A stretch of 64,000 bases of DNA from Gambelia wislizenii (taxonomy: Eukaryota > Chordata > Lepidosauria > Squamata > Crotaphytidae), in assembly GCA_030847615.1 (NCBI GenBank), contig JAUMIR010000001.1, forward strand, positions 382,026,687 to 382,090,686, in the 5' to 3' direction. Positions 35,945-46,975 of the stretch are shown here, one piece after another. Below the pieces are notes generated by a model, which saw only the letters and a list, made by a program, of their open reading frames with translations, was not told the DNA's origin and did no database searches. Both the position numbers and the translations under genes were made by a program. Each line of letters opens with the position of its first letter. Position 1 is the stretch's first letter.

Positions 35945-36458
35945 ACTTCCTCCCCTCGCTGCTTTTCCTCTGGATAACCTCCCCTTCCAACACAATGCCT
36001 CATCAAGTCTTTAAACCCTTTCTTTCCCAACCCACTTCTTTCCCTCTGGATTTCCTCTCCTTTCAACACAAAGCTAAGGTTTTAAATCCCTACTTTCCCA
36101 TCCCACTGCTTTTCCTCTATATTTCTTTCCCTTCCAACAGAAAGTCTGGTTTTAAACCCTTTCTTTCCCACGGCACTTCTTTTCTTCTATATTTCTTTTC
36201 CTCTCCTTCCTACACAAATCTAGGTTTTAAACCATTTCTTTCCCACTCCACTGCTTTTCCTCTGGATCTCTTTCCCTTCCAAAACATATTTTAAACCCTT
36301 TCTTTTCCACCCCACTGCTTTTCCTCTGGAGTTATCTCCTTACTACACAAAGCCAGGTTTTAAACAATTTCTTTCCCACTCCACTGCTTTTTCTCTGGAT
36401 TTCTTTTTCTTCCAACACAGATTTAAAACCCTTTCTTTCCCACCCCATTACTTTTCCC
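35945..36458. repeat. Pyrimidine-rich minisatellite, unit about 65-75 bp
   Basis: Seven full units and one partial. Each contains CCACTGCTTTTCCTCTGGAT, a CTTCCAACACAAAG block, GGTTTTAAACCC and TTTCTTTCCC. Units differ by small indels and substitutions. The plus-strand open frame at 35941-36294 arises from the unit sequence and is not a gene. Strong C/T bias on the plus strand. Confidence 0.92.
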
Positions 36459-36639
36459 ATCCCACTGAATTTTACAAATTGATATGTTGTAGTGAAAAAA
36501 AAAAATCAAAGTACCTTCAGAAAAGTACACGTTACTGAAATATGCAATAAAACAATGTTAAATGTCAAAATGTGTGTGAGGGGTGTCTTGTTTTTGTAGT
36601 AGATAATCTGCCCAATCCAGTCCCATATACTTTTGTCCC

Positions 36640-37175
36640 AGTTTTGGGGCAGAGAATTATGGCAACCCTAGTTTCCAGGACCAATTCAAAATGCTGATTA
36701 TCACCTATAAAGAGCTATAAGGCTTGGATCCAGGTTATTTAAAAGACCACATTCTCCCTTATGAGCCTGCACATGCTTTGAGATCTTCTGGGGAAGCCCT
36801 TATTTCAGCCACACCATCTTCATAGGCCTGCCTGGTGAAAACATGGGAGAGGACCTTCTCAGTGGTTGCTCCAGTGCTCTGGGACTTTCTATGCAGGGAA
36901 ATAAGACTGGCTCCCTCCTTAATGTGCTTTCAGAAGCAGGCAAAATCCTCTCTGTTCCGGCAATGGTATGGTAAATAATCTGAGCCTACAACTATGTTTT
37001 TAAGGACTTGTAAAATTGTAATGCATTTTAAATGTTTTAATATGGTAATATATTTATTTTTATTTTTTGCATATCTCTTTTCTTTTCCTAGATTTTAAAC
37101 TGTATATGTTTTAAATTTTGTGAGGCCACCTTGAGGCCCAGTATTGGGTAAAAGGCAGGATAAATATATCATCAT
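36640..37175 (+). mobile_element. L2/CR1-group LINE 3' fragment
   Basis: In order: TTCAAAATGCTGATTATCAC, GCTATAAGGCTTGGATCCAG, GGGAGAGGACCTTCTCAGTG and a GTGAGGCCACCTTGAGGCCC tail, ending near 37175 with ATCATCATCATT. This is the same organisation as the fragment at 22470-23014. Non-coding. Confidence 0.7.
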
Positions 37176-37268
37176 CATTCATTCATTCAGAATGACTGAA
37201 TATATAAATATTGCTTTTGTGTATGAAAACCTACTTCTCTCCCCCACACACCCTCAAATGGATAGTTA

Positions 37269-37289
37269 CACACACACACACACACATCC
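37269..37289. repeat. (CA)n microsatellite
   Basis: About ten CA units. Confidence 0.95.
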
Positions 37290-37964
37290 CACATGGCTAA
37301 ATATAAAATGGAGGTGGGATGGAAATGTTTGTTTCCTTAAAACAGGGCCCATGGGGACAGAATCTCCCCTTCTTTTTTGCAAGCATGTTGGAATTATTAC
37401 CACACCAGCTGCCTAGCCAAACCAGGATTCGCTCTCCCACTTCTTTATTTATCCAGAGCAATGGTGTTTCAGGGGCACGAGAAAAAAAAATTCTCTCCAA
37501 TTTTCTGCTAGCACTAGAACTGTTGCTGCTGCCACAGGGAAGGTCTTCTGGAGCTGGGACCTCAGTAGTGGGTAAAGTTCAACAGCAGCTCTGTTTTCCA
37601 CCCATCAGGCAATTCTCTCCCCTTAATAAAAACAGTTTTCTTCATGAAGATTTTCTTCATAAAGATTTTCCCCAGAAAGTTTTTGACCCCTCCCCATCTT
37701 ATCTATGCATAAACAAGCAAAAAAAAATCCTCTTCCATTGCTCAGCAGATCTCTAACAAGACAAAAGCCACTCTGCTTTTGTGTCAGTTTCAGCCTTCCC
37801 CAGATTCATTCCCTTCTATCCCCTCAGCCCTTGTAGGACAAAAGGTTGCACAATTAGGAATTACAGTAGGGGGAGGGGTATCCTTAATCTCTTTTACTCA
37901 AAGAGACTCAGTTATAAGGGATCCCTGGAGTTAATTTAGATTGCCCCTCCAACACTCTAAATCC

Positions 37965-38938
37965 TGTAGAGAAGTGCCTAGCGGGGTTCCAAAGGGTTAT
38001 GTCCAGGGCCTAGTGCTATCTTTATCAATGACTTGGATGAGGGAATAAAGGGCATGCTTATCAAGTTGCAGATGAAACCAAATTAGGAGGGAAAGCTAAT
38101 ACCCCAGAGGACAGGATCAGAAATCAAAATGACTTTAAGAGATTAGAAGGCAGGGCCAAAACTAACAAAAGGAATTTCAACAGGGAGAAATGTAGGTTAC
38201 TACACTTAAGCAGAAAAAATGAAAATGCACAGATATAGGATGGGGGACACCTGGCTTGATGGCAGTACATGTGAAAGGGATCTAGGAGTCTTAGTGGACC
38301 ACAAGCTGAACATGAGTCAGCAGTATGATGAGGCATCTAAAAAAGCCAATGCAATTCTAGGCTGCATTAATAGGAGTATAGTGTCTAGATCAAGGGATGT
38401 AATAGTGCCATTTTATTCTGCTTTGGTCAGACTTCACCTGGAATACTGTGTCCACTTCTGGGCACCTCAATTCAGGAAGAATATTGAGAAGCTGGAACAT
38501 GTCCAGAGGAGGACAACCAAAATGGTGGGAGGTCTGGAAGCCATGCCCTATGAGGAGTGGCTTAGGAATGGTATGTTTAGCCTGGACAAGAGAAGGTTAA
38601 GAGGTGACATGATAACCATGTATAAATATTTGAAGGGATGTCATATGGAGGATGGAGCAAGCTTGTTTTCAGCTGCTCCAGAGACTAGGCTATGGAGCAA
38701 TAGAGTCAAACTACAGGAAAAGGGATTCCACCTAATCATTAGGAAGAACCTCCTGACAGTAAGAGCTGTTCAGCAGTGGAATGCACTGCCTCAAAGTGTG
38801 GTGGAGTCTCCTTCTTTGGTGGTTTTTAAACAGAGGCTGGATGGCCATCTGTTAAGAAAGCTTGATTGGGTATTCCTGCAGGGCAGGGGGTTGGATTAGA
38901 TGGCCCTTGTGGTCTCTTTAAACTCTATGATTCTAACA
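37965..38938 (+). mobile_element. CR1 LINE 3' fragment (5'-truncated)
   Basis: Same family as 2386-3271. A broken RT start is visible (SGVPKG-like near 37985, then DEGIKG near 38036). An open frame follows at 38219-38899 (226 codons) with the [40 protein letters not shown] and QRRTTKMVGGLEAMPYEE blocks. It finishes with GGCCCTTGTGGTCTCTTTAA and a single CTATGATTCT octamer. It is better preserved at the C-terminus than the first CR1 copy. Confidence 0.93.
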
Positions 38939-40111
38939 TGTAACAGCTGGTTGCCTGGAGGCTTTTGACCATGCAAAATGAACTCTTTACCTTATTGGCC
39001 TCCAAAATGCAATGATTCCTTCCGTTCCTATTCATGCCACGCCTTTTCCATTTCACTGTCATGCAGCTGGGAATGTGTCCTGAAAAAAGCACATCCAGCA
39101 CAAAAATAGTGGTGTGTTTTCTGGAGAATGGCAGGTTTTTAACATGGAATCTTATTTGCCATGACTGCCTCCAGGAAAACCCAAATATGGGTGGGAAACG
39201 TGCCCATAATGTGATACAAAATTACAACCCCCTTCCTTTACATCTCCTTGTCAATATTGCTCTTAGTATGATAGCTATTTAAATGTTAATTGTTCCTTAA
39301 CAGACTTTTATCTGTATTCAGTTTAATTTACATTTGGCATTTGAGTTCCTTATGGAAGAACGGTCAGAAATAAATCAATTAAAAATACCTATTTCTGTGG
39401 ACGTCTAGGGCAATGAAGGTTACAAATTTATGTAGTGATTTAATCACCTCTTATGTACAAGGTTATATTCTTGTACATAAGTATTATATTAGGAAAAGAT
39501 TACAAATGCATATGCAATAGATTATATGTCTTCTAACCTCCTTGTGTCACTATTTCCCCTTAATCTGCATTTTATATTAGAATCCTTTGCTGAATGTAAA
39601 TATGCCCTTTTATCATGGGAAAAATTATCTCACTGGTAAGAGTCAGGGTACAACAGTGAATTTCAACCTTTCTATAAACAGACTAGAGGGCACTTTCTGT
39701 TTTACAAGGAAGTGTCGTATTTTCAAAACATGTTAAACAAAATGCCACTCTTCTCCTTCCAAATGGATGGGGGCACATTTTGCTGCCCCCCCCATTGTGG
39801 TGAGAGAGTGAAGACAATTGGCTGTTTTTTTCCCAACAGTAAATGAGGGGGATGTCACTCATAGGGTGATCTCTGCAATGTCAGGTTCTTGTCCTTGTGT
39901 AGTGCTTCAGTCCTGTATTCTCTGAAGCACACAGACTCCCAACTATTAGGTTTCTGTATGGGCTTACCCAGTCACTATATTTAGGGCCAGGTAGGACATT
40001 TTTGGAGGAGTACTTATTAGAATTAGCCAGATCACTAGCTTTTTTCCTACTTCATCTGGCAGGCCTTCATCTTACTTACTGGCTATTGAATTTGACATAA
40101 TGTTATCTTGT
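38939..40111. other. No gene recognised
   Basis: Unique-looking sequence. No supported frame, repeat or RNA gene. Confidence 0.4.
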
Positions 40112-40324
40112 TGGTATTTTGTGCCTTCAAGTAATTTCTGACTTATGATGACCCTATGGTGAACCTATCATGCGGTTTTCTTGGAAGAATTTGTTCAGAG
40201 GGGGTTGAGAGAGTGTGACTTGCCCATGGTCACCCAATAGGTTTTCATGGCTGAGGAATGGGGGTTCCAACTCTGATCTCCCAGCATCCTAGCCCAACAT
40301 TCAATCCACTACACCATGCTGGCA
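40112..40324 (-). mobile_element. tRNA-derived SINE, antisense (Sauria type)
   Basis: The complement of the family at 5780-6030. The RTE-like tail comes first (GTGCCTTCAAGTAATTTCTG, then TTATGATGACCCTATGGTGA), then GAGAGAGTGTGACTTGCCCA, and the tRNA-like head ends ACACCATGCTGGCA. The family assignment is good. The copy is diverged. Confidence 0.82.
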
Positions 40325-40945
40325 CAGTCAGGTATCCTACTGATTCAGCTATTCTACACATTGAGTTCTTTTAATCTCTCTGAATTTGGCTAATTGGACT
40401 TTTATTTTAAATTCCATCAGTGCATTCCACATTGCATTCCAAGGTGGAGATGCAAATTTGGACTTCCTGGTGAACACCTTTGAGGGACCATGTGATGAAT
40501 CATTTATTTTCACCTTAGAGTGTCCTCATAGCTGTTTTGTGAAAGGTCCTCCTTTTGGGAAGATCTTGGAGGAACTACCAGGTAGACTACAACAAGAGCT
40601 AGCCAGCCCCACCAGCCAACAACTTCATTCTGTATACCCAACCAAGGAATCTGGTTGTGACAGGAAGCAATGGGGCATTACCTCATACAGAGCTTGGAAT
40701 TAATAGGACTCTGTCTCTGCACTGTTTAATGTTAACATAGTTACCCGCTTTCCATGTTGCAGACTGGTTTAACTTAAATAAAGTGAGGCCAGCTTTATAA
40801 CCAGGTTGGTTATCCTGACTTCATTCCCTAGTTTTGAGAGGGAGTAAGATTTTTAAGTTACATTGACTTATGTCCACCCAAAATGAAGTGAGTCATCATC
40901 CCACCCCACATCATGCACCACACTTACCACAAACCATGACTCAAT

Positions 40946-41281
40946 GGACTTTTTTGGATGGTGATTTGTAATGCAAGCAGCCTCATCCCTGTTGTGAGGC
41001 TGCTGCGCTGCAGGGGGGGGGCATTTCGGATGACACTGTCCCAGCGCCGATACTGTTGCAGAAGAGCTGGGAGGCTACAGCACCATATTTGTTGATTTCC
41101 TAATCACAGAAGTTGACCGTGATTAGAAAATCACCAAATATAGCACTGCAGCCTTCCAGCTCTTCCACAACAGTATCGGTGCGGGGACAGCGTCATCCGA
41201 AACACCCCCCCCCCTGCAGCGCAGCAGCCTCGCAACAGGGATGAGGCTGCTTGTGTTACAAATCACCGTCCAAAAAAGTCC
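40946..41281. mobile_element. Hairpin MITE, copy 2
   Basis: A 336-bp near-perfect palindrome opening GGACTTTTTTGGATGG and closing CCAAAAAAGTCC, flanked by AAT on both sides (40943-40945 and 41282-41284). Its private features (CATCCCTGTT in the arm, a G8-C10-type homopolymer) occur in both arms. Same family as copies 1 and 3. No coding capacity. Confidence 0.87.
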
Positions 41282-41284
41282 AAT

Positions 41285-42242
41285 GTCAAATAGATCATAG
41301 TTACAGACACAAACCTCAAAATGGCATGTGTGTGTTTATGCATTTGGCCTTCGGTTGCTTGGAATAAATAAGAATGTTTAGAAGAAAAATGGAAACAGAA
41401 ATAACTTAACACATCTAAGAATGTTTCCATTCCATGTGCTAGCTTTTTTCCCCCCCAGAGTCATACTAAAAGAAATTATAATGGGAGTTTTCCATCTAGC
41501 AATATTTCCATGCTTAAACACATTTTCTGGTTTGAATTTTGCTATCTGTGAAAGACTAGTGGAGAGCCAGTAGCAAAAAGATGGAATAAGAAATCAGATC
41601 TGTATAACATGATTCACATTTTAATACGATTCACATTTTTGAATCTGAGGATTCAGAAGGATCATGGCTCATGCCAATTCAATTAAGTGGAAAGAAAAAT
41701 TCTAGGCATACACACTACCAGCTTCTGTTCCTGCTTGAGTCTCCCATTCCCTGGTCCAGAACTGAGATATAATGATGGACAAATGAATCAAGGAGACACA
41801 AAAAAGTGGTGGATGAAAGGTCGACAGACCAGATAAATAATCAGAAACCTGAATGTTTTTGGCATTTTTTAATAATGGAAATGCATAATGCAAGTATTTA
41901 TAATCAATTCAGTTCAATCAATCAACCATGCATGCCCTCCACAAGGTGAAAATTTTTGGCTAAGGATGGTAGGTGAGACAGTGCCTTAATTACAGCATCA
42001 AGTAAAATTTCAAGAACATGTAAGTGTTAATACATAAAATATTGTAATGCAATGGAAATGTGTGATTCTACTTTTTTATTCCTACTGAAAGTAATTGGAG
42101 CTAAGTAAATATGCCATTATTCAAATATACAGAACAAATATTGCCTTTAGAAAGCAGCTCTGGATGCTTCATTTAAAATCTATAAGACATAGATAGTAAT
42201 GAATTTTAATATAAACCTTTTATGTAAGAGTGGATTTTTTAA
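41285..42242. other. No gene recognised
   Basis: AT-rich sequence up to the 5' target duplication of the LINE. A minus-strand frame at 41702-41893 has no domain. Confidence 0.4.
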
Positions 42243-43040
42243 CCTCTCCATTGACGCCCCCTTGTCGTGGGAGAGAGGCTTCCGTACCCTAATGATGTTT
42301 TGAGCTATGCTGGCGGTGGCATAATAGCCACTGGTAGGGTCTCCCATGCCAGACAGGTCAAAACCGAAGGGTCTGACAAAGAGCGTCAAAGGGCAGGATG
42401 GGCTTTCTAGCCTTGTGGCAACCGTCCTAGGAGAAGGAAAACTCTAATCCCAAACCCGGGCAGATGGTGCTCGTCCAACCCTGTAAGGTCAACCATCTAA
42501 GAGAAGGAAACTCTAATCAAACCTACGACCCGAGGACCTCGCTGCCACGTCCATGCTTGCAAGGCCACGGCAGATGAATCTCTGATTTAAAGGGTGAGGC
42601 CAGTTCTGTGCACGCTGCGCTCCACCAGAAAAATCCATTGCACAGGCTCAAAGGACAAATCCAGTTCCAAAAAAGCCCTGTAGCGACTGGCGAGGGACGA
42701 AACCGGCAGGTGTAAAGATGCACTGGAAGCCGCAGCCCCAACCCTGCATGCAGGCAGTTCAGGACATTGGTCGCTCGAGGCTGACCCGGGAGATGACAGT
42801 CTTGTTCGGCAGCATCCTGAATGACCAAGCAGCCTTTTTCAAGGAGAGCACTGCTTGCTCCATATGGAGAGGGGCCTAGAAAAGGTGGCCTAACGAAAGC
42901 TCATCCCCAACTACCTGGTTGGCTAGCCGCGGCCAATGGGAATCTTCTGATGCGGTCAAACCAAGGCAAAGAAACAAAGGCACACACCGGCCTCCAAAGG
43001 TGTAAATAAACTGACACTTGCATGCTGGAACATCAGAACC

Positions 43041-45902
43041 ATGCAAGACTCTGAAGATAGTGGACGGCCTGAGCGTCATTCGGCCCTAATAGCCCATGAA
43101 CTATCACGGCTTAATATTGACATCGCTGCTCTTAGTGAAGTTTGCTTCCATGAGGAAGGCAGCCTTAAAGAACATGGCGCCGGCTACACACTTTACTGGT
43201 CTGGCAAACCCAAAACAGAAAAACATCTTTCAGGAGTAGGCTTTATGATTAAAAACTCCATTGCCTCCAAACTCGTAACCTTGCCAACAGGACACTCTGA
43301 TCGCATTATTTCTTTACACATCCCACATGTTGTTCTCTTTAGTATATATGCCCCAACTATGCAAGCCGTCCCTGTAGAGAAAGACAAATTCTACACAGAC
43401 CTACGCCAACTCATACAAAAAGTCCCTGTAGAAGATAAAATTATTATCCATGGTGACTTCAATGCCAGAGTAGGAAAGAACTCCGAAGCCTGGAAAGGTG
43501 TCTTAGGCAAGCATGGTGTTGGAAATTGCAATGATAACGGACGCCTCCTGCTAGAGTTCTGTGCAGAACAACAGCTAACTATTACAAACACAATCTTTCA
43601 GCAGAAAGATAGCTTGAAGACAACCTGGATGCATCCCCGATCCAAATATTGGCACCTCATTGACTATGTTCTAGTCCATCAGAGAGACATTCGTGATGTC
43701 CGTCATACCCGAGTGATGCCCAGTGCAGAATGCCAAACAGATCATCGCCTCATCAGATGTAAACTAAATCTTCATCTTAAGTTCAAACCTAAGAGGGGTG
43801 GCATCTTAAAGAAGAGACTCCAAGTCAACAATCTTCAACAAGCTACCATGAGAGACAACTTCCAGGCAAACCTACAAACGAAACTTGAAGACCATCCTAC
43901 AGATCCTTCTCCTACAGTGCTTTGGCAACATATCAAAAACAGTATCCTCCAGTCTGCAGAAGAATCCCTCGGGTTCTGCCACAAGAAAAATCAAGACTGG
44001 TTTGATGAAAACAACCAAGAGATCCAGGAGCTGTTGGCAAGGAAGAGAGCTGCTCACCAGGCATACCTCGCCCAGCCAGCCTGTCATGTAAGAAAAGCAG
44101 CTTTCCTCCTCACATGTAGTAAACTACAACAAAAACTCCGAGACATGCAGAACAAGTGGTGGATCAATATAGCAGAAAAGACACAATGCTGTGCAGATCT
44201 GGGTGATCATAGAGGATTTTATGAAGCTCTTAAAGCAGTGTTTGGACCTACTTATCAGGTCCAAAGCTCCTTATACAGTACAGATGGTCAAACATTAATT
44301 ACTGATAAAGCCTCCATCCTGAATCGTTGGGCTGAACATTTTCAAAGTCTCTTTAGTGCCAACCGAGTAGTCCAAGGCTCAGCTATCCAACATATGATAC
44401 AAAAACCAATGAAAAATGAATTGGACATAGCTCCCACTTTGGAAGAGACCCTTAAGGCCATACAGCAGATGAAAAATGGCAAGGCAGCTGGAAGTGATGG
44501 AATCCCACCTGAAGTTTGGAAACACGGAGGTCATGCACTCCATGATAAATTCCACAAACTCCTTGTGAATTGCTGGGAAAAAGGGGAACTGCCATCAGAC
44601 CTCCGAGATGCAGTCATTATCACCCTGTACAAGAAAAAAGGAGCAAAATCCAACTGCTCAAACTATCGAGGCATAACACTGCTCTCTATTGCTGGAAAAA
44701 TCCTTGCAAGGATACTCCTGAACAGATTAGTTCCTGCTATTGCAGAAGAACTTCTCCCTGAAAGCCAATGTGGCTTCAGAGCCAATAGGAGTACTACAGA
44801 CATGGTATTTGCCCTTAGGCAACTGCAAGAAAAATGTAGGGAGCAGAACAATGGTCTCTATGTAACATTTGTCGACCTCACCAAAGCCTTTGACACTGTA
44901 AGTAGAAAAGCTCTGTGGCAGATCCTGGAAAGACGAGGATGTCCCCCCAAATTCCTTAAAATGATTATCTTGCTACACGAGGGCCAGCGTGGTCAAGTCA
45001 GATATGGCGATGCTCTTTCAGAGCCCTTTCTAATACCTAATGGAGTGAAGCAAGGTTGTGTTCTTGCACCAACTTTATTTACAATCTTCTTTAGCACGAT
45101 GCTCCAAAGGGCTATGGCAGAGCTTGAAGAAGATGACGGCATCTATATACGTTACTGTACTGATGGTAGCTTGTTTAACTTAAGCCGTCTGAGGGCTCAC
45201 ACTAAGACTCTAAACTATCTAGTCCGTGAGCTGCTCTTTGCCGATGATGCTGCCCTTTGTGCCCACACTGAAGCAGCTCTGCAGCGCCTAACATCCTGCT
45301 TTGCAACTTCTGCAGAGCTGTTTGGGCTAGAAGTCAACCTGAAGAAAACAGAAGTTCTTTACCAGCCTGCACCACAGGACGAACACCACCATCCCCACAT
45401 TGCCGTCGGCAAATCTGTGCTCAAGTCCGTTCAGCAGTTCACCTACCTGGGAAGCATCATCTCCTCAGATGCCAAGATTGACAAAGAGATCGATCACAGA
45501 TTAGCAAAGGCATATAGTGCATTTGGAAGACTTCACAAAAGAGTCTGGAGCAATAAACACCTGAGGCAAAGCACAAAAATCAGTGTGCATAGAGCCATCG
45601 TACTGTCTATCCTCCTTTATGGATCTGAAACATGGGTCACCTATCGCCACCACCTACGACTCCTCGAGCGCTTTCATCAGCGCTGTCTACGCACAATCCT
45701 AAATATACACTGGACTCACTATGTGACGAATGTTGCTGTCCTTGAGCAAGCAGGGATCACCAGCATTGAGGCCATGATATTGAGAACACAGCTGCGCTGG
45801 GCAGGGCACGTTTCTAGGATGGAGGACCATCGCCTCCCAAAAATACTACTCTACGGTCAACTCGTCACGGGTCAGCGTAAGAGGGGTGCTCCAAAAAAGT
45901 GA
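43041..45902 (+). CDS. LINE endonuclease-reverse transcriptase, 953 codons
   Basis: APE-type endonuclease at residues 1 to about 235 (LSEVCFHEEG near 36, GDFNARVG at 138-145, IDYVLVHQ near 214, TDH at 233-235), then a linker and RT. RT blocks: GKAAGSDGIPPEVWK, NYRGITLLSIAGKILAR, SQCGFRANRSTTDMVF, motif A FVDLTKAFD at 610-618, motif B NGVKQGCVLAPTLF, motif C FADD at 733-736. The catalytic aspartates are present, so RT looks intact. The endonuclease's first motif (LACWNIRT) lies just before this ATG, at 43017-43040 in the same open frame, so the listed start is probably not the true N-terminus. There is no in-frame ATG back to the TGA at 42948-42950. The stop at 45900-45902 sits where an Arg codon is expected (APKK-TGA-YKDSL). 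Confidence 0.9.
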   Translation: MQDSEDSGRPERHSALIAHELSRLNIDIAALSEVCFHEEGSLKEHGAGYTLYWSGKPKTEKHLSGVGFMIKNSIASKLVTLPTGHSDRIISLHIPHVVLFSIYAPTMQAVPVEKDKFYTDLRQLIQKVPVEDKIIIHGDFNARVGKNSEAWKGVLGKHGVGNCNDNGRLLLEFCAEQQLTITNTIFQQKDSLKTTWMHPRSKYWHLIDYVLVHQRDIRDVRHTRVMPSAECQTDHRLIRCKLNLHLKFKPKRGGILKKRLQVNNLQQATMRDNFQANLQTKLEDHPTDPSPTVLWQHIKNSILQSAEESLGFCHKKNQDWFDENNQEIQELLARKRAAHQAYLAQPACHVRKAAFLLTCSKLQQKLRDMQNKWWINIAEKTQCCADLGDHRGFYEALKAVFGPTYQVQSSLYSTDGQTLITDKASILNRWAEHFQSLFSANRVVQGSAIQHMIQKPMKNELDIAPTLEETLKAIQQMKNGKAAGSDGIPPEVWKHGGHALHDKFHKLLVNCWEKGELPSDLRDAVIITLYKKKGAKSNCSNYRGITLLSIAGKILARILLNRLVPAIAEELLPESQCGFRANRSTTDMVFALRQLQEKCREQNNGLYVTFVDLTKAFDTVSRKALWQILERRGCPPKFLKMIILLHEGQRGQVRYGDALSEPFLIPNGVKQGCVLAPTLFTIFFSTMLQRAMAELEEDDGIYIRYCTDGSLFNLSRLRAHTKTLNYLVRELLFADDAALCAHTEAALQRLTSCFATSAELFGLEVNLKKTEVLYQPAPQDEHHHPHIAVGKSVLKSVQQFTYLGSIISSDAKIDKEIDHRLAKAYSAFGRLHKRVWSNKHLRQSTKISVHRAIVLSILLYGSETWVTYRHHLRLLERFHQRCLRTILNIHWTHYVTNVAVLEQAGITSIEAMILRTQLRWAGHVSRMEDHRLPKILLYGQLVTGQRKRGAPKK

Positions 45903-46199
45903 TACAAAGACTCCCTGAAGCAACATCTCAGGCTCGGCCAAATTGATCACCAACAGTGGTCCGCCCTGGCCTCACATCGGGAGGCATGGAGACGCACTAT
46001 CCACAATGCTGCAGCCTTATTTGAGAACTCACGACGAACAAGTCTTGAAGAGAAACGGCAACGCAGAAAGAATCACAACCCAAAAACATCACCCAAGGAG
46101 ACCTTCTGCTGTGCTTTTTGCAACCGGACTTGTTTATCTCGGATTGGCCTTTTTAGTCATCAGCGCGCTTGCAGAAAGCGCGGGATGAGTCCTTCCTGA
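45903..46199 (+). pseudogene. LINE C-terminal extension beyond the TGA, with C2HC finger
   Basis: In the same frame as the 953-codon ORF, 98 further codons stay open to a TGA at 46197-46199. The extension starts YKDSLKQHLRLGQIDHQQW and ends in CAFC-NRTCLSRIGLFS-HQRAC, a C-x2-C-x12-H-x3-C zinc-finger pattern. This is evidently the original C-terminus. It is either cut off by a CGA-to-TGA change or reached by readthrough. Copy A has the same TGA plus a frameshift in the finger. Confidence 0.8.
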
Positions 46200-46524
46200 A
46201 TCTTCGTTTGCGAAGAAAAGCCAGAGAGGAGAGGATTTTTAAAATGGAGACCTAAAGTCAATAGGTTGAATCCAAAGGTGTCCTTCCTGAAGTGAAGGTA
46301 GTATTTTGCTCATGGAGTGGCTGATTTTTTACCTCACCTCACAATACTGTACAAGAATCATGGAACTAAATCTAATAATTTCTTGCACAAACAGAAGAAC
46401 AGGGTAGGTTCATGTGGAAGTGCTTATGAAACAATGCTAGTAGCCAGTTTCTCATGATTCCTTAAATCCATCTCATGTTTGGTGAAACTTATATTCTTCC
46501 ATTGCTTCTGGCTAGTTTCACTTT

Positions 46525-46844
46525 GGACTTTTTTGGATGGAAGAAAAGTAATGCTAGCAGCGTCGCCAGGTTGCGACGCTGCAGCGCAAGAGGGCGTCCT
46601 TTTCAGACGACGCTCCTCGCAGCGGTACTGTTGCAGTACCGCTGGGACATTTGAGCGTGATATTTTTCCTGCCCAGCGTCATATTTTACTCACTGGGCAG
46701 GAAAAATATCACGCTCAAATGTCCCAGCGGTACTGCAACAGTACCGCTGGGAGGAGCGTCGTCCGAAACGGACGCCCTCTTGCGCTGCAGCGTCGCAACC
46801 TGGCAATGCTGCTAGCATTACTTTTCTTCCATCCAAAAAAGTCC
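46525..46844. mobile_element. Hairpin MITE, copy 3
   Basis: A 320-bp near-perfect palindrome opening GGACTTTTTTGGATGGAAG and closing CTTCCATCCAAAAAAGTCC, flanked by TTT on both sides (46522-46524 and 46845-46847). The arms carry GTCGCCAGGTTGCGAC-type variants and nested GGTACTGTTGC stems. The frames 46479-46886 (+) and 46690-46881 (-) mirror each other because of the palindrome and are not genes. Confidence 0.88.
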
Positions 46845-46950
46845 TTTGTTGTAGAATACAGGGCTCATGCCAATATATCACAGTAGAAGGGCTTTAGTCC
46901 AAATGTCCCCTTCTCAATATTTTTATTCCATTTACAGTCAGGCATGTTTG

Positions 46951-46975
46951 TTGTTGGTGGTGGTGGTGGTGGTGA
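46951..46975. repeat. (GGT)n microsatellite
   Basis: About eight TGG/GGT units. Confidence 0.9.

Larger units (their letters stand above)
42243..46228 (+). mobile_element. Full-length APE-type LINE (copy B)
   Basis: A non-LTR retrotransposon of about 3.99 kb. An imperfect target duplication of about 14 bp flanks it (GAGTGGATTTTTTAA at 42228-42242 and GAGAGGATTTTTAAA at 46229-46243). The 5' UTR (42243-42950) holds two related AGAAGGAAA(A)CTCTAATC segments. One long ORF follows, and the 3' end (GAAGAAAAGCCAGAGAG) has no poly(A) tail. Endonuclease plus RT with no recognisable ORF1 suggests an RTE-like plan, but the C-terminal C2HC finger is unusual for BovB, and the clade is left open. Copy A at 32187-33446 is a deleted sibling. 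Confidence 0.9.

Noticed and set aside
35945..36458. CRISPR-like array of regularly spaced repeats
   Set aside because: The units are contiguous and imperfect with no unique spacers, and the genome is vertebrate. It is a minisatellite.
40386..40703. 105-codon plus-strand frame
   Set aside because: No recognisable domain, no repeat match and no splice context. Length is compatible with chance.
43193..44851. Minus-strand and alternative-frame ORFs within the LINE
   Set aside because: They overlap the long endonuclease-RT frame, which has the conserved motifs.
46479..46886. 135-codon plus-strand frame
   Set aside because: It runs across the palindromic MITE copy 3. The mirrored minus-strand frame has nearly the same protein, as expected from a palindrome.
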